A stretch of 64,000 bases of DNA from Lumbricus terrestris (taxonomy: Eukaryota; Annelida; Clitellata; Crassiclitellata; Lumbricidae), in NCBI GenBank assembly GCA_949752735.1, contig OX457038.1:59988035-60052034 (forward strand). The letters run 5' to 3'. The translations under genes and the position numbers were made by a program. The notes beneath the pieces were generated by a model, which saw nothing but the letters and a program-made list of their open reading frames with translations, made no database searches and was not told the origin of the DNA. This document shows, piece by piece, positions 47,577 to 56,760 of this stretch. Numbering within the stretch: the first letter of the stretch is position 1; every line of letters starts with the position of its first letter.

Positions 47577-48066
47577 CATTATCATAATTTTTACCTGGTT
47601 ATCATGCATAAAATTCAACTAGAGAAACCCTTTCCTTGTAAGTATAGCTCTTCACGGTCTGGCAAACGCAAGCAGACACTAAATGTAGCTATAGATTATT
47701 CGGGGAGATGCTGGCAATGGACCACAGTGGCCACACTATATGACTGTGGCTCGTGGTTGAAACGCGTTTCATTGCATAACTTTCGAAAACTATTATTGAT
47801 AACTCAGAACTCGTAGAAGAAGCACGTTTCGTATGATCCTGTTTTAATAGCTTTTAATACACTGTACTTTGCACAATTATCTAACACATTGATGTTTTTC
47901 TGTACAGCCAATTTAAAATTTAAAATGACACGCTATATAAACATCACTCCTCTATAATTATTTTATATACATGGACTATATTATATATAATTATATATAC
48001 ACCGTGAGGCATAAAAAACAAAGCCCCTAGAAAAATTCTTATAATTTTAACAATATTCAAGCAATG

Positions 48067-48264
48067 TCAATGAAATTCAGGAAATTTATTGCTAAATAGC
48101 AGGCAATGTAAACAGATTTTCTGTTTGTACTCAAGCAGTCCGCCTTTAGCTTCTACGCATGCGCGAAGTCGCTTGCGCCATACACGCACCGCCGAGTCAA
48201 TAATTCGCTGGTCAAGATCGTTCCAAGCTTGCACGATGCGCTTATGAAGAACCTTCAACATCAC
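48067..48264 (-). pseudogene. Tc1/mariner transposase C-terminus, inverted left copy
   Basis: The minus frame VLHKRIVQAWNDLDQRIIDS, AVRVWRKRLRACVEAKGG is the typical end of a Tc1/mariner-superfamily transposase. It is part of the left inverted arm and has no upstream catalytic core of its own on this strand. Confidence 0.8.
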
Positions 48265-48362
48265 AGACTTTTGTTTTGTACACCATTTCCTGCATGCATC
48301 CCCATATTTTATAATCGACGGGATTCAGATCTGGGCTGTTAGGGGCCATGTTGCTGGAGAGA

Positions 48363-48960
48363 GAGATATTGCAGCCGACCGCCTTTTACGCACACGTCCA
48401 ACGTTTAGCAAATCCCTGACGGAGCCAGTCGGTGTTTCTTCTCTGGGGCGCACGTCAATTCACTCTGTTAAACCGCGGGTAAAAATCAACGGCAAACACT
48501 ACAGAGATGTTTTACTCATAGAAGGCCTTCTATCTGAAACTCGATAACTCTGAATTTTGCATTTTCCAGCAAGGTGTTACTCTAGCGCACGGAGCGCGAG
48601 AAACGGTTGCACGTCTGACGAATGAAACTCCTGACTTCATAATTCCTGCACTATGAGTCTATGGCCCCTAACAGCCCATGAGAATCCCGTCGATTACAAT
48701 ATACGGGGAACGCAGGAAATGGTGTACAGAACAAAGGTCCGTGATGTTGAAGATCTTCGTAAGCGGATGGTGAAAGCTTGGAACGATCTTGCTTGAACAG
48801 CGAATTTATTGACTAGGCAGTGCGTGAATGGCGCAAGCGACTTCGCGCATGCGTAGACGCTAAAGGCGGACAGTTTGAGTACAAATTGATAATCTTTTTA
48901 CATTGCCTGCTATTTAGCTATAGTTTTCTTGAATTTCATTGACATTGCTTGAATATTGTT
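48363..48960 (+). pseudogene. Decayed Tc1/mariner transposase, right copy
   Basis: The plus strand reads, with frame changes and stops, VGVSSLGRTSIHSVKPRVKI, LLIEGLLSE, a segment with FQQG and ARETVARLTNETPDFI, then NPVDY in a shifted frame, then AVREWRKRLRACVDAKGG. This is the catalytic-to-C-terminal part of the family. The Asp expected in the QQDGA motif is lost, while the Asp of NPVD is still readable. The 5' half is replaced by the inverted arm. Confidence 0.75.
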
Positions 48961-49011
48961 AGAATTATAACAATTTTTCTAGGGGCTTTGTTTTTTATGC
49001 CTCACGGTGTA

Positions 49012-49485
49012 CAATTGTATACGTATGCAGAATTGATGCGTGAACGAATGAAATAACGAATAGATCTAAATGAATTATTTAACCAATAATTATTGATTTT
49101 AATAGGCAGCTTTCGATAGTCTAATCTTTAGAGCACGCGTTTTGAGATCCTTCCGATGGCCAACGCCTAATGCCTTTTATATGTTCACGATGGCTGTTTT
49201 AACTAAAGCACGATGAAAATGATGATGACCATAAACTTATAAAGTACATAACATTTGTTTGAATTACATAAAATACATAATGTTTGAATTACATATAATA
49301 CATGATGTATGAATTTAATTAATTTCATTTACAGACATGTACGTTAATACACAATTTAAATGCCACAGACAACGATCGGTGGATTTCTTCAGCTAACACT
49401 ATATCATTATCATTATCATTATCATTATCGTTTGGCGACGGTGATGATAAAAAGTTGCTAATTCGATGCGCATTCGATGGTAAAA
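49012..49485. other. Intergenic, no gene seen
   Basis: AT-rich with a short ATCATT repeat (49400-49430), downstream of the 302-residue gene. Confidence 0.35.
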
Positions 49486-49499
49486 CCGCATGGGCGTTT

Positions 49500-49533
49500 G
49501 TATGCAGTGTGCGTGTGTGTGCGTGTGTGTGTG

Positions 49534-49567
<34 letters not shown>

Positions 49568-49812
49568 GTGTGTAAGTTTGTGTGTATGTCTGTGGGTGTG
49601 GTTGGGTGTGTGCGTGTGTGGGTGCGTGTGTGCGGTTGGTGTGTATATGTGCATAGGTGTGTGTATATGTGTGTGTGGAGGTGTGGATGGGTGTGAATGT
49701 GTGTATAGGTGCACGTGTGTGTGTGTGTGTGTGTGACAGTATGTGTGTATGGGGGGGAGTGGGGGTAGACGTGCATGTGTCTGTAGATGTGTGGGGTGTG
49801 GGTGTTGTGTTG

Positions 49813-49850
<38 letters not shown>

Positions 49851-49960
49851 CGTGTGTGTGTGTGTGTGTGTGTGTTGGTGAGTGTGTTGGGAGGGTGTGT
49901 ATCGGTGTGTGAGTGTGGTGTATGTGTGGATAGGTGTATGACATTGTGTGTGCATAGGCA
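49500..49960. repeat. (GT)n-rich microsatellite region
   Basis: GTGTGTGC and GTGTGGGT repeats right after the stop codon of the minus-strand gene, so probably within or next to its 3' UTR. Cys/Val and His/Thr frames across it are artefacts. Confidence 0.92.
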
Positions 49961-49982
49961 TGCGTGTGTGTATGATGGTGGT

Positions 49983-50891
49983 CTACCAGTTGTACTTTTC
50001 GTATCGGAACTCCTGCCAGATGTCTGCATTGATGACCTCGTCGTAAGATGGAACGTCCTCAACGTACTCGAAGAACTCTTCGCACAGTTCCTCCGGTTCA
50101 ACCTCGAAGAACTGCGAGTGCCTGCCCATCGTTCGCAGCACCTCCACACTGTCCACCATGCATTCGTATTCGTTGAGAGACATGATGACCCACTCTTCGG
50201 TCTTGCCGAGGAACGGCTTCGCCTTGTGGTAGGCGAGGATCATCTCCGGCGTCGTTGGGTACTCGAGGGGTCGACTCGTATCGACCCTGACGGCGGCCGG
50301 TGGCTTCTTCTTGCGTCTCCGCTGGGATCGTTTCGCGCCAGGGGTTCGCGGATGCTTCGAGGGTCTCGTCCCACCGGAAGACGTCTTGCCTGGACGAGGC
50401 CGCGAACCTGAGGTAGATGCGCCCTTGACCAGCACAGGCCGTCGACCAGGTTCCGAACCAGTTCGCGTTGGAACTTTGACGGCTGCACCGATCTGTGTCG
50501 TAGATTTAGCCGCTGTATCCGATTGCGTTGAAGGCTTAGTGGATGCTCCAGACTGTGTCGAAGACTTAACCAATTGCGTAGAAGATCTGCCCACCACTAA
50601 ACCCGCTAGAGCCGAGGAATTGGCCGGAGCTCTGGCCGATGCTTGTGCCCGGCTACCACCCTGGTTGGATCGTGGTGACGCCGTGGACGAAGGTTCCGTT
50701 TCATCCGTCGTTTCGATCTCGAGTAGATTCTCCGCCGCTGGTGGTGGTGAAGGTGGTGGTGGTGGTGGCGGTGGTTTCACTGGTTTCGGTTGACTTTTCT
50801 TGGCTTCCCTAGATTTTCGGTCGGCTGACGACGGATGTGTACCGAAGAGTTTCTGGAAGAATCCGATTTTCTTACCGCCTTTGGAAGACAT
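49983..50891 (-). CDS. Unrecognised 302-residue basic, proline-rich protein
   Basis: A complete single coding exon from ATG 50891 to the stop at 49983. I do not recognise the family. Visible features: a short basic N-terminus (SSKGGKKIGFFQKLFG); a proline run (PPPPPPPPSPPP, about residues 40-51); a low-complexity middle rich in Ser/Thr/Ala with STQ repeats; an Arg/Lys cluster (RSQRRRKKKPP, about 190-200) that could be a nuclear signal; and a compact acidic C-terminal domain of about 85 residues ending EFRYEKYNW. No signal peptide or membrane segment. GC content is higher than in the surroundings. An acceptor (TTTTTTTTAG) 15 nt before the ATG and a GTAAGT donor at 51192-51187 suggest one 5'-UTR intron. 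The ordered C-terminus and coding-like composition make it a likely real gene. Confidence 0.68.
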   Translation of the reverse strand: MSSKGGKKIGFFQKLFGTHPSSADRKSREAKKSQPKPVKPPPPPPPPSPPPAAENLLEIETTDETEPSSTASPRSNQGGSRAQASARAPANSSALAGLVVGRSSTQLVKSSTQSGASTKPSTQSDTAAKSTTQIGAAVKVPTRTGSEPGRRPVLVKGASTSGSRPRPGKTSSGGTRPSKHPRTPGAKRSQRRRKKKPPAAVRVDTSRPLEYPTTPEMILAYHKAKPFLGKTEEWVIMSLNEYECMVDSVEVLRTMGRHSQFFEVEPEELCEEFFEYVEDVPSYDEVINADIWQEFRYEKYNW

Positions 50892-50905
50892 AACTTTTCA
50901 ATTGA

Positions 50906-51193
50906 GCTAAAAAAAAGATAACAACAAATTTACTATTGAATGCAATACGATATAAAAGTATATTGTAATTTAGTGCGATACAATAGAATACTAAACAATA
51001 TAAAAATGAAATAGAATAGAATATAATACAATATATTGGAATATAATACAATATAAAAATAACATTATGACATGATACAAAATACAATAGAATTTAATAT
51101 GGTGCAGATAGCATTCTTCAAACACTAGAACAACGCTCGCGACAGTGTTCTATAAATAAAAGAACAGAATAATGTCAAGCAGGTGCACTTACT
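50906..51193 (-). other. Putative 5'-UTR intron of the 302-residue gene
   Basis: Donor GTAAGT (minus strand, 51192-51187) and acceptor with an 8-T tract ending AG at 50907. The upstream non-coding exon would lie just right of 51193. No TATA box is seen. The intron is AT-rich. Confidence 0.45.
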
Positions 51194-51699
51194 TTACTCT
51201 TGCCTTCAACAGTCTTGCTGTCACAATATTATCCAGTGAGTTAAACTGAGTAGCAGACTAGAGTACAATAAACTGCAAGTAAATGGAGCTACATAAATTT
51301 CTGTTATTTCAAAACTTCTCATTTACACAGGACCATGTGAAATTTCTCCAATGCTTTTGAAAACGTCTAATCTACAAGTGCTCGTGATTAAGCTGGTGCC
51401 CTACGCTCGCCTTTCGATGGGCGCTTTAGAAGCTGGGAGCGTACGACTATACCCCGCAGTCGATCGAGTCGTGGGCTACGATCGACTTGGCTCGTGCGAC
51501 GATCGACTCGATCGACTTCGTCGACTCGCCGACCTTTCTACGACTCGATCGACTTGGCCTCGCCGACCTTTCTACGACTCGATCGACTTGGCTCGGCCGA
51601 CGATCGACTCGATCGACTTCGCGTCGACTTGACCTAGTTTTGTCTCTTGCTCACCATCTGCAGTTACTTGATCTTAAAATGAAATTAAACGATAGTAGA

Positions 51700-52745
51700 T
51701 CTTTGTCATAAATCTGTGTGACGTAACAATATGCCTAATTTCGTATTCTCAGTGAATTTATAGATTTGCACTGTGATCGTAATGACGTCACAATAGGCCT
51801 CGTTTTAGATTATGTAAATGAAACTCAATAATTATCACGGTTGATCTGTGCAATAATTGAAGTTAGTCACAATAGGCCTACATACTCTCAAAATGTACTT
51901 CTATAATAACAGATCATTATCCTAATCGAGGTTAGCCACAATAGGACTATTTCATTCTCAAAATGAACTTCTTTAATAGTAGGTCTGTATCATGATCTAG
52001 GTGACGTCACAATGGGCCTAGTTTTATATTCTAAAACTGAACGTATACTAGTAGATTTGTATAATAATCAGAGCGATGTTGCATTTAAACAGCCCCAGTT
52101 TTGTATTATGAAAATGAAATAATATGACAGCAGATCTGTATCATAATCGAAATGACACCACAATGGACCTAATTTCGTTTTTCTCAGTGAACTTATTTAA
52201 TAGTAGATTTGTATTATAATGGAAGTGAGTCATAAAAGGCCCCGTGTTATATTAGCAAAACGAACATAATATACTGGTAGATCTGTAGGCCTATAATAAT
52301 CGAAGTGACGTCCCAATAGACCTATTTTATATGCTCAATATGCACTTCTATAATAGTACATTTTTGTCTCATAATCGACGTGACGTCACACTAGACCTTG
52401 TTTATATTCTCAAAATGCACTTCCATAATAGGTCTGGTACATTTGTATCATAATCAATGTGACGTCACAATTGGCGCTGTTTTTTTAATTCTTGATGTGA
52501 ACTTAATTATAATATAATAGCAAAATTGCATCATAATCAGAGTGAATAGGCATAGGCATAGTTCTGTATTCTCAACATTAATGAAATAATATGACGGCAG
52601 ATCTGTGTCCTGATCGAAGTGACGTCACAATAGGCTTAATTTCGTTTTCTCAGTGAACTTATTTAATTGTAGAATTGTATCATAATCGAAGTGACGTCAT
52701 AAAAGGTCTCCTTTTATATTCTCAAAATTAACATCTACATGACTT
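51700..52745. repeat. About 75-bp tandem array with recurrent CRE motif TGACGTCA
   Basis: About 14 diverged units (spacing 64-83 bp) with consensus parts ATAGTAGATCTGTATCATAA, TCGAAGTGACGTCACAATAG and TATTCTCAAAATGAACTT. TGACGTCA is intact at 51783, 52002, 52381, 52460, 52620 and 52692. Near versions are at 51719, 52153, 52226 and 52306. This octamer is the consensus CREB/ATF site. Confidence 0.8.
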
Positions 52746-52786
52746 GCATATACAGGCATATAATAGTAGATCTGCATCATGCTCAT

Positions 52787-53111
52787 CAGGAGCGGATCCA
52801 AGGAAGGGGCCAATCCGGCCATGCCCCACCCCATTCAGAGATTCGCATATGACGTGGTCCCTCCCTCCATCAGGTTTTAAAAAAAGCTGTAAATCAACGC
52901 AACGGGAACAGGAAGGTGAGAGAGAAAGTAGGCCTAGCACATGACTAAAAAAAGTCATCAGATTTTAAAAAACAAAGTCGCCACGGGTTTTTATAAGTTT
53001 TTTGGGCGATAGACTAAAAAAAATTCTTTCGGCGGAAGACCAAGGAAAATTTCTGTCGGTTCAAGACCACAAATTTTGTCCACCCTTCCAAAAATTTTGT
53101 ATTCGCTCCTG
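52787..53111. mobile_element. MITE nested in the CRE block
   Basis: Ends CAGGAGCGGATCCAA and TTTGTATTCGCTCCTG are imperfect inverted repeats related to those of the MITE at 12394. The interior has GACTAAAAAAAGTCATCA, as in the relatives at 12.4 and 23.5 kb. No duplication recognised. Confidence 0.6.
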
Positions 53112-53587
53112 TTACCCTGTATTCGTTCAACTCAAATCGAAAACGCACGTCTATTATAGGCCTAATAGTCAACTTTCACAGTTCCACTAACACGAAATCG
53201 ACAGCTGCCAAAAGGTTCGTTAGCTGAACTTGTGTGCAAAAACTGTATATATGTCACTTTGAGACTTCAAGAAATAGTAGGCTAAGTAAAATATTTCTAA
53301 GTCGGGTCGAGTAGATGAAACAACGATCGACTCGACTTAGCAAGACTCACGATCGACTCGACTTCCAAGTCGACGATTTTTCGATCGACTCGACTTGGCA
53401 AGACTCACGATCGACTCGACTTGCAAGTCGATCGAGTCGACGATTTTTCGATCGACTCGACTTGGCAAGACTCACGATCGACTCGACTTGCAAGTCGATC
53501 GAGTCGACGATTTTTCGATCGACTCGACTTGGCCGAGTTATGATCGACTCGATCGATCAACTCGATCGACTGCGGGGTATACGTACG

Positions 53588-54035
53588 ACTACGATTGCGA
53601 ATAAGTGCATTCTATGACAATCTGAAGAAAATAAAAATAGGTCATCTTAGGCATTCAAAGACAGAGGTACGGGCTACCCAACAGGGAACTAGGCAGCAGC
53701 TGTCTGGATGCTCCACATATCATAGGCAACCCCCTCCAATGGAGCCCATCCAATCGTACGTGAACCTTCTACTTCCTGGGAATTGAAATTTAATTTGGTA
53801 TGGAGACTCGTAGGCGCCATGTCTTGTCCACTTCTTGGTAGGTGCCGCATGGTGAAAAGATTCTTCAAATGTCTGTGTGGAGGAGGAGGAGGAGGAGGAG
53901 GAGGAGGAGCAGGTGAAGGGTTTTGGCATTTCAATAATAAGCTGCATGTATTCAGGCTGAACTTCCCCTGAAGAGTCTCAATACACTTAGCTCTAACTCG
54001 GGCGTCGATGTTTAATGCAAAACAGAATAAAATGC
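53588..54035. other. Intergenic, with (GGA)n at 53879-53910
   Basis: Short GGA repeat in otherwise unique sequence. No gene supported. Confidence 0.4.
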
Positions 54036-54044
54036 ATTCCATCG

Positions 54045-54232
54045 GAGATCAACACATTACATTACAGTACATTACATTACAGAACATTGTACTGCAGTAC
54101 ATTACATTACAGAACACTACATTACATCACATTACATTACAGAACATTACATTGCAGTACATTACATTACAGAACATTACATTACAGTATATTACATCAC
54201 ATTACATTACAGTACATTACATTACAGAGCAT
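54045..54232. repeat. (ACATT)n/(ACAGT) pentanucleotide-type repeat
   Basis: ACATTACATTACAG units in about 25-bp higher-order spacing. Confidence 0.85.
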
Positions 54233-54647
54233 AAAACTAGAGCAAGCTAGAGGAGCAAAATAATGCAGTCACATTCTCTGATTAAACTCCGAGCATCTCT
54301 GCACGATTTCCCTAAGAGCGGCGCTACATAAATTTTTTAATTGCAATTTCTATGCAGTGCATAAGAGTACAAAACAAGGGAATTCGGCAAGCGCATTATT
54401 TTTCTGAGAGCGCCTATAGCGTCGACCAATTGCAGCACTTGATCGAGATTAATAGAAGATGGGAATGGGAACAGGTGCACCTGGTGCAGGGTGCAGAGGA
54501 GGACCACAAGCAGCGACCATTGAATGTTGGCATGTGGAGGGTTAGAGGAGATGCAGGGCAAGGAGGCGGGGTGGGGGGGGAAGATGCTAGGTTCTCAATT
54601 CGCTTTAGCATATGCACTTATGAGACAGCGTTCACCAACACAGCATG

Positions 54648-54650
54648 TTC

Positions 54651-54698
<48 letters not shown>

Positions 54699-54935
54699 GA
54701 CAGAGAGACAGAGAGACAGAGAGACGGAAGAGAGAGAGACAGACAGACAGAGAGACAGAGAGAGACAGATACAGAGATACAAAAATAGAGAGGCAGACAG
54801 ACAGTCAGAAAGAGAGAAAGATAGAGAGACAGACAAACATACAGACAGACAGAGACATAGAAAGACAGAGAGAGACAGAGAGAGAGACAGAGATACAGAG
54901 ACAGAGACAGACAGACACACACACACAGAGTGAGA
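54648..54935. repeat. (GACA)/(GA)n microsatellite
   Basis: GAGAGACAGACAGACA repeats. The Arg/Glu/Asp/Thr-rich frames are artefacts. A purine-rich stretch continues to about 55270. Confidence 0.92.
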
Positions 54936-55309
54936 GGTATTTGGATGAAAAGAAAAGAGTAGATGAATGAATAGGAGGAATAAAAGATTTTATTGGAAAG
55001 GAAATTAAGCAATGAGCATTGTATACAGGGTCTGGAAAAGAAAAGAGAAGAGGTGGTAAAGGAATAGGGGTATGTTGAGGGAAGAAGAAATTTTAAGAAG
55101 TGGACAACAAACAAAGAAGGAGAAAGAGCAGGACAAGTAAATGATGTAGACACAAGAGAGGAGTAGGAGTAGGATGGATAGAAGACAATTGAGAAGATAT
55201 AGGATATAGAAGAGTATAGAGAGAAGCAAGTTGAGGAGAAGGAGATGAAGAAAGAAAAAGTAAGCTGAAGTGTACTTCCAGGTTGTTGTTTAATTGTGCA
55301 GGAGGAGTA

Positions 55310-55412
55310 ACCGGAAGAGGTGGTGGTGGTGGTGAAGGAGAAGAGGGAAAAGGAGACGGAGGAGGAGGAGATGGAGAAGGAGGAGGAGGAGGAGGAGAAG
55401 GTAATGAAGATA
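55310..55412. repeat. (GGA/GGT)n low-complexity
   Basis: GGTGGTGG, then GGAGGAGGA repeats. No gene. Confidence 0.85.
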
Positions 55413-55774
55413 AGGAGAGATCAACCAACGATGTACCGTTGACAGATCGAGACCAGAGGCCTGTGTAGTGTGTAGTACCTACATGTATGATCATCGACGT
55501 CGTATCGACAGCCAGATACTGTGGCCATTATGCCGCCTACAAACGCCATAAAGATAGATGCAGGTTGTACGATTGGCATGTGAAACGAGCGTACGGGAGA
55601 TTTCCTCTGACTGCGTCGTACTGGCTTTCCAATGCTCGGCATTGTTCCATGTCGATCGCAGGTGGAAAAGTAGGTTTACGCAAGAATAGAAAGATATAGG
55701 AAAATGAATGCAGATAAGAAGCATAGTAGGATTATATATATAGATCTATAATATATTATTGTGAGACGCGATAA

Positions 55775-56020
55775 TAATAATAATAATTTTCGTTTAATCA
55801 ACAATCCGGTTGACAGACCGCAACCGGTTACAGTGTACAATTATGCAGTTGAAACAATTTACAGGAACTCAGATTACAGAATACATAAATCTTAACTATA
55901 CCAACTGAACAGACAACCTGCAATACATGGCGCTAATAGCAGCCTACAAAGCATATGGCTCGAACTCGAACCTCTCGCACTCTTGGCCAGCGTGTTATCC
56001 ATTACTCTACCGGGCCCCCT
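55775..56020 (-). mobile_element. tRNA-derived SINE (family C)
   Basis: The minus strand starts GGGCCCGGTAGAGTAATGG (A box), then GGTTCGAGTTCGAGCC (B box). A body of about 170 bp ends in an (ATT)n tail at 55775-55788. Different from family A in head and body. Confidence 0.65.
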
Positions 56021-56514
56021 AATGAGATAATGAGATATTGCAGAAGTATGCATGCATCCTAGTCTGTATTGGCAGGTGAAGGGAAGTTTGAGAGTTGGGA
56101 GAAATCAGCTTGATAGAAATGGGAATAGTTTTTAAGGCAGATGACAGAAAAGAGGAAAATCAGGGAAAGATAGATGAAAAGATATGCGCTTATTCGAATA
56201 TAAATAATAAAATGTTAGAAAGAGGAGCTTACAGTAAACCTGACAGGTAAATAGATCTAGGTGAATTTGAACTTAGAAGAAAGCAGATCAGGAAGAGAAG
56301 GAGAATTTAAACCGAAGAAACGACTAAATGTGACAATTAAGCAATAAGGTAATATAATTATTGTATAGTGTACAGATATTTCTATTGCGCCTTTGGAATC
56401 GGACAAACCTTCTGGACATTACCCCGACTTTTCCCCGGCCGTTTTCGCTGGAGTCCCTCCGGGATGTTTAAAAAGTGAAAAATTTCTATCTGCATGTTTG
56501 TTTGTTTGTTTGTA
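56021..56514. other. Intergenic, no gene seen
   Basis: AT-rich unique sequence. Confidence 0.35.
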
Positions 56515-56760
56515 TGTGCACTTGTTATAGCGTCCTTTCAAGATATCTACTCAGAGGCGCTCCCGACTGCAGAGCGGACACTGCATCGGAGTTTCACGCT
56601 GAGGCGCTGAGCAATTGCGAGTGAAGGACTTGCCCAAGGTCCCTACGTCGCGTAGGGACCTTGGGCGTACTTGATGTGGATTTGAACCTCGAACCTTCCG
56701 GCTTCAAGGCAACGATGCCACCACTACACCACCGCGTCCCACTACACCACCGCGTCCCAC
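56515..56760 (-). mobile_element. tRNA-derived SINE (family A), full copy
   Basis: The minus strand has GGGACGCGGTGGTGTAGTGG (A box, duplicated as a 19-bp tandem at the 5' end) and GGTTCGAGGTTCAAATCC (B box). The body ends CTTGAAAGGACGCTATAACA. A 12-bp perfect hairpin (AAGGTCCCTACG and its complement, 56637-56664) interrupts the body. Confidence 0.72.

Larger units (their letters stand above)
48000..49009. mobile_element. Fold-back Tc1/mariner element (1010 bp)
   Basis: Ends CACCGTGAGGCATAAAAAAC and its complement are flanked by TA on both sides (47998-47999 and 49010-49011), as expected of Tc1/mariner. About 350 bp at each end are inverted copies of each other (48000-48352 and about 48658-49009). 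So the 3' end of the transposon, including the transposase C-terminus, is present in both orientations. Confidence 0.85.
51440..53587. mobile_element. 2.15-kb block with CGATCGACT-rich inverted arms and tandem-repeat core
   Basis: The left edge (51440-51470: CGTACGACTATACCCCGCAG then TCGATCGAGTC) is repeated inverted at the right edge (about 53557-53587). Behind each edge is an array of CGATCGACTCGACTTGG-type units (to about 51630 and from about 53300). The core holds a roughly 75-bp tandem array (51.7-52.74 kb) and a nested MITE. No transposase and no clear target duplication. Likely a non-autonomous inverted-repeat transposon. Confidence 0.6.

Noticed and set aside
47252..47816. Poly-Asp, poly-Met and poly-His frames
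   Set aside because: Produced by the GAT/GAC trinucleotide repeat.
49325..50149. His/Thr-rich minus frame extending from the 302-residue gene
   Set aside because: It runs through the GT microsatellite in a different frame from the well-composed protein that stops at 49983.
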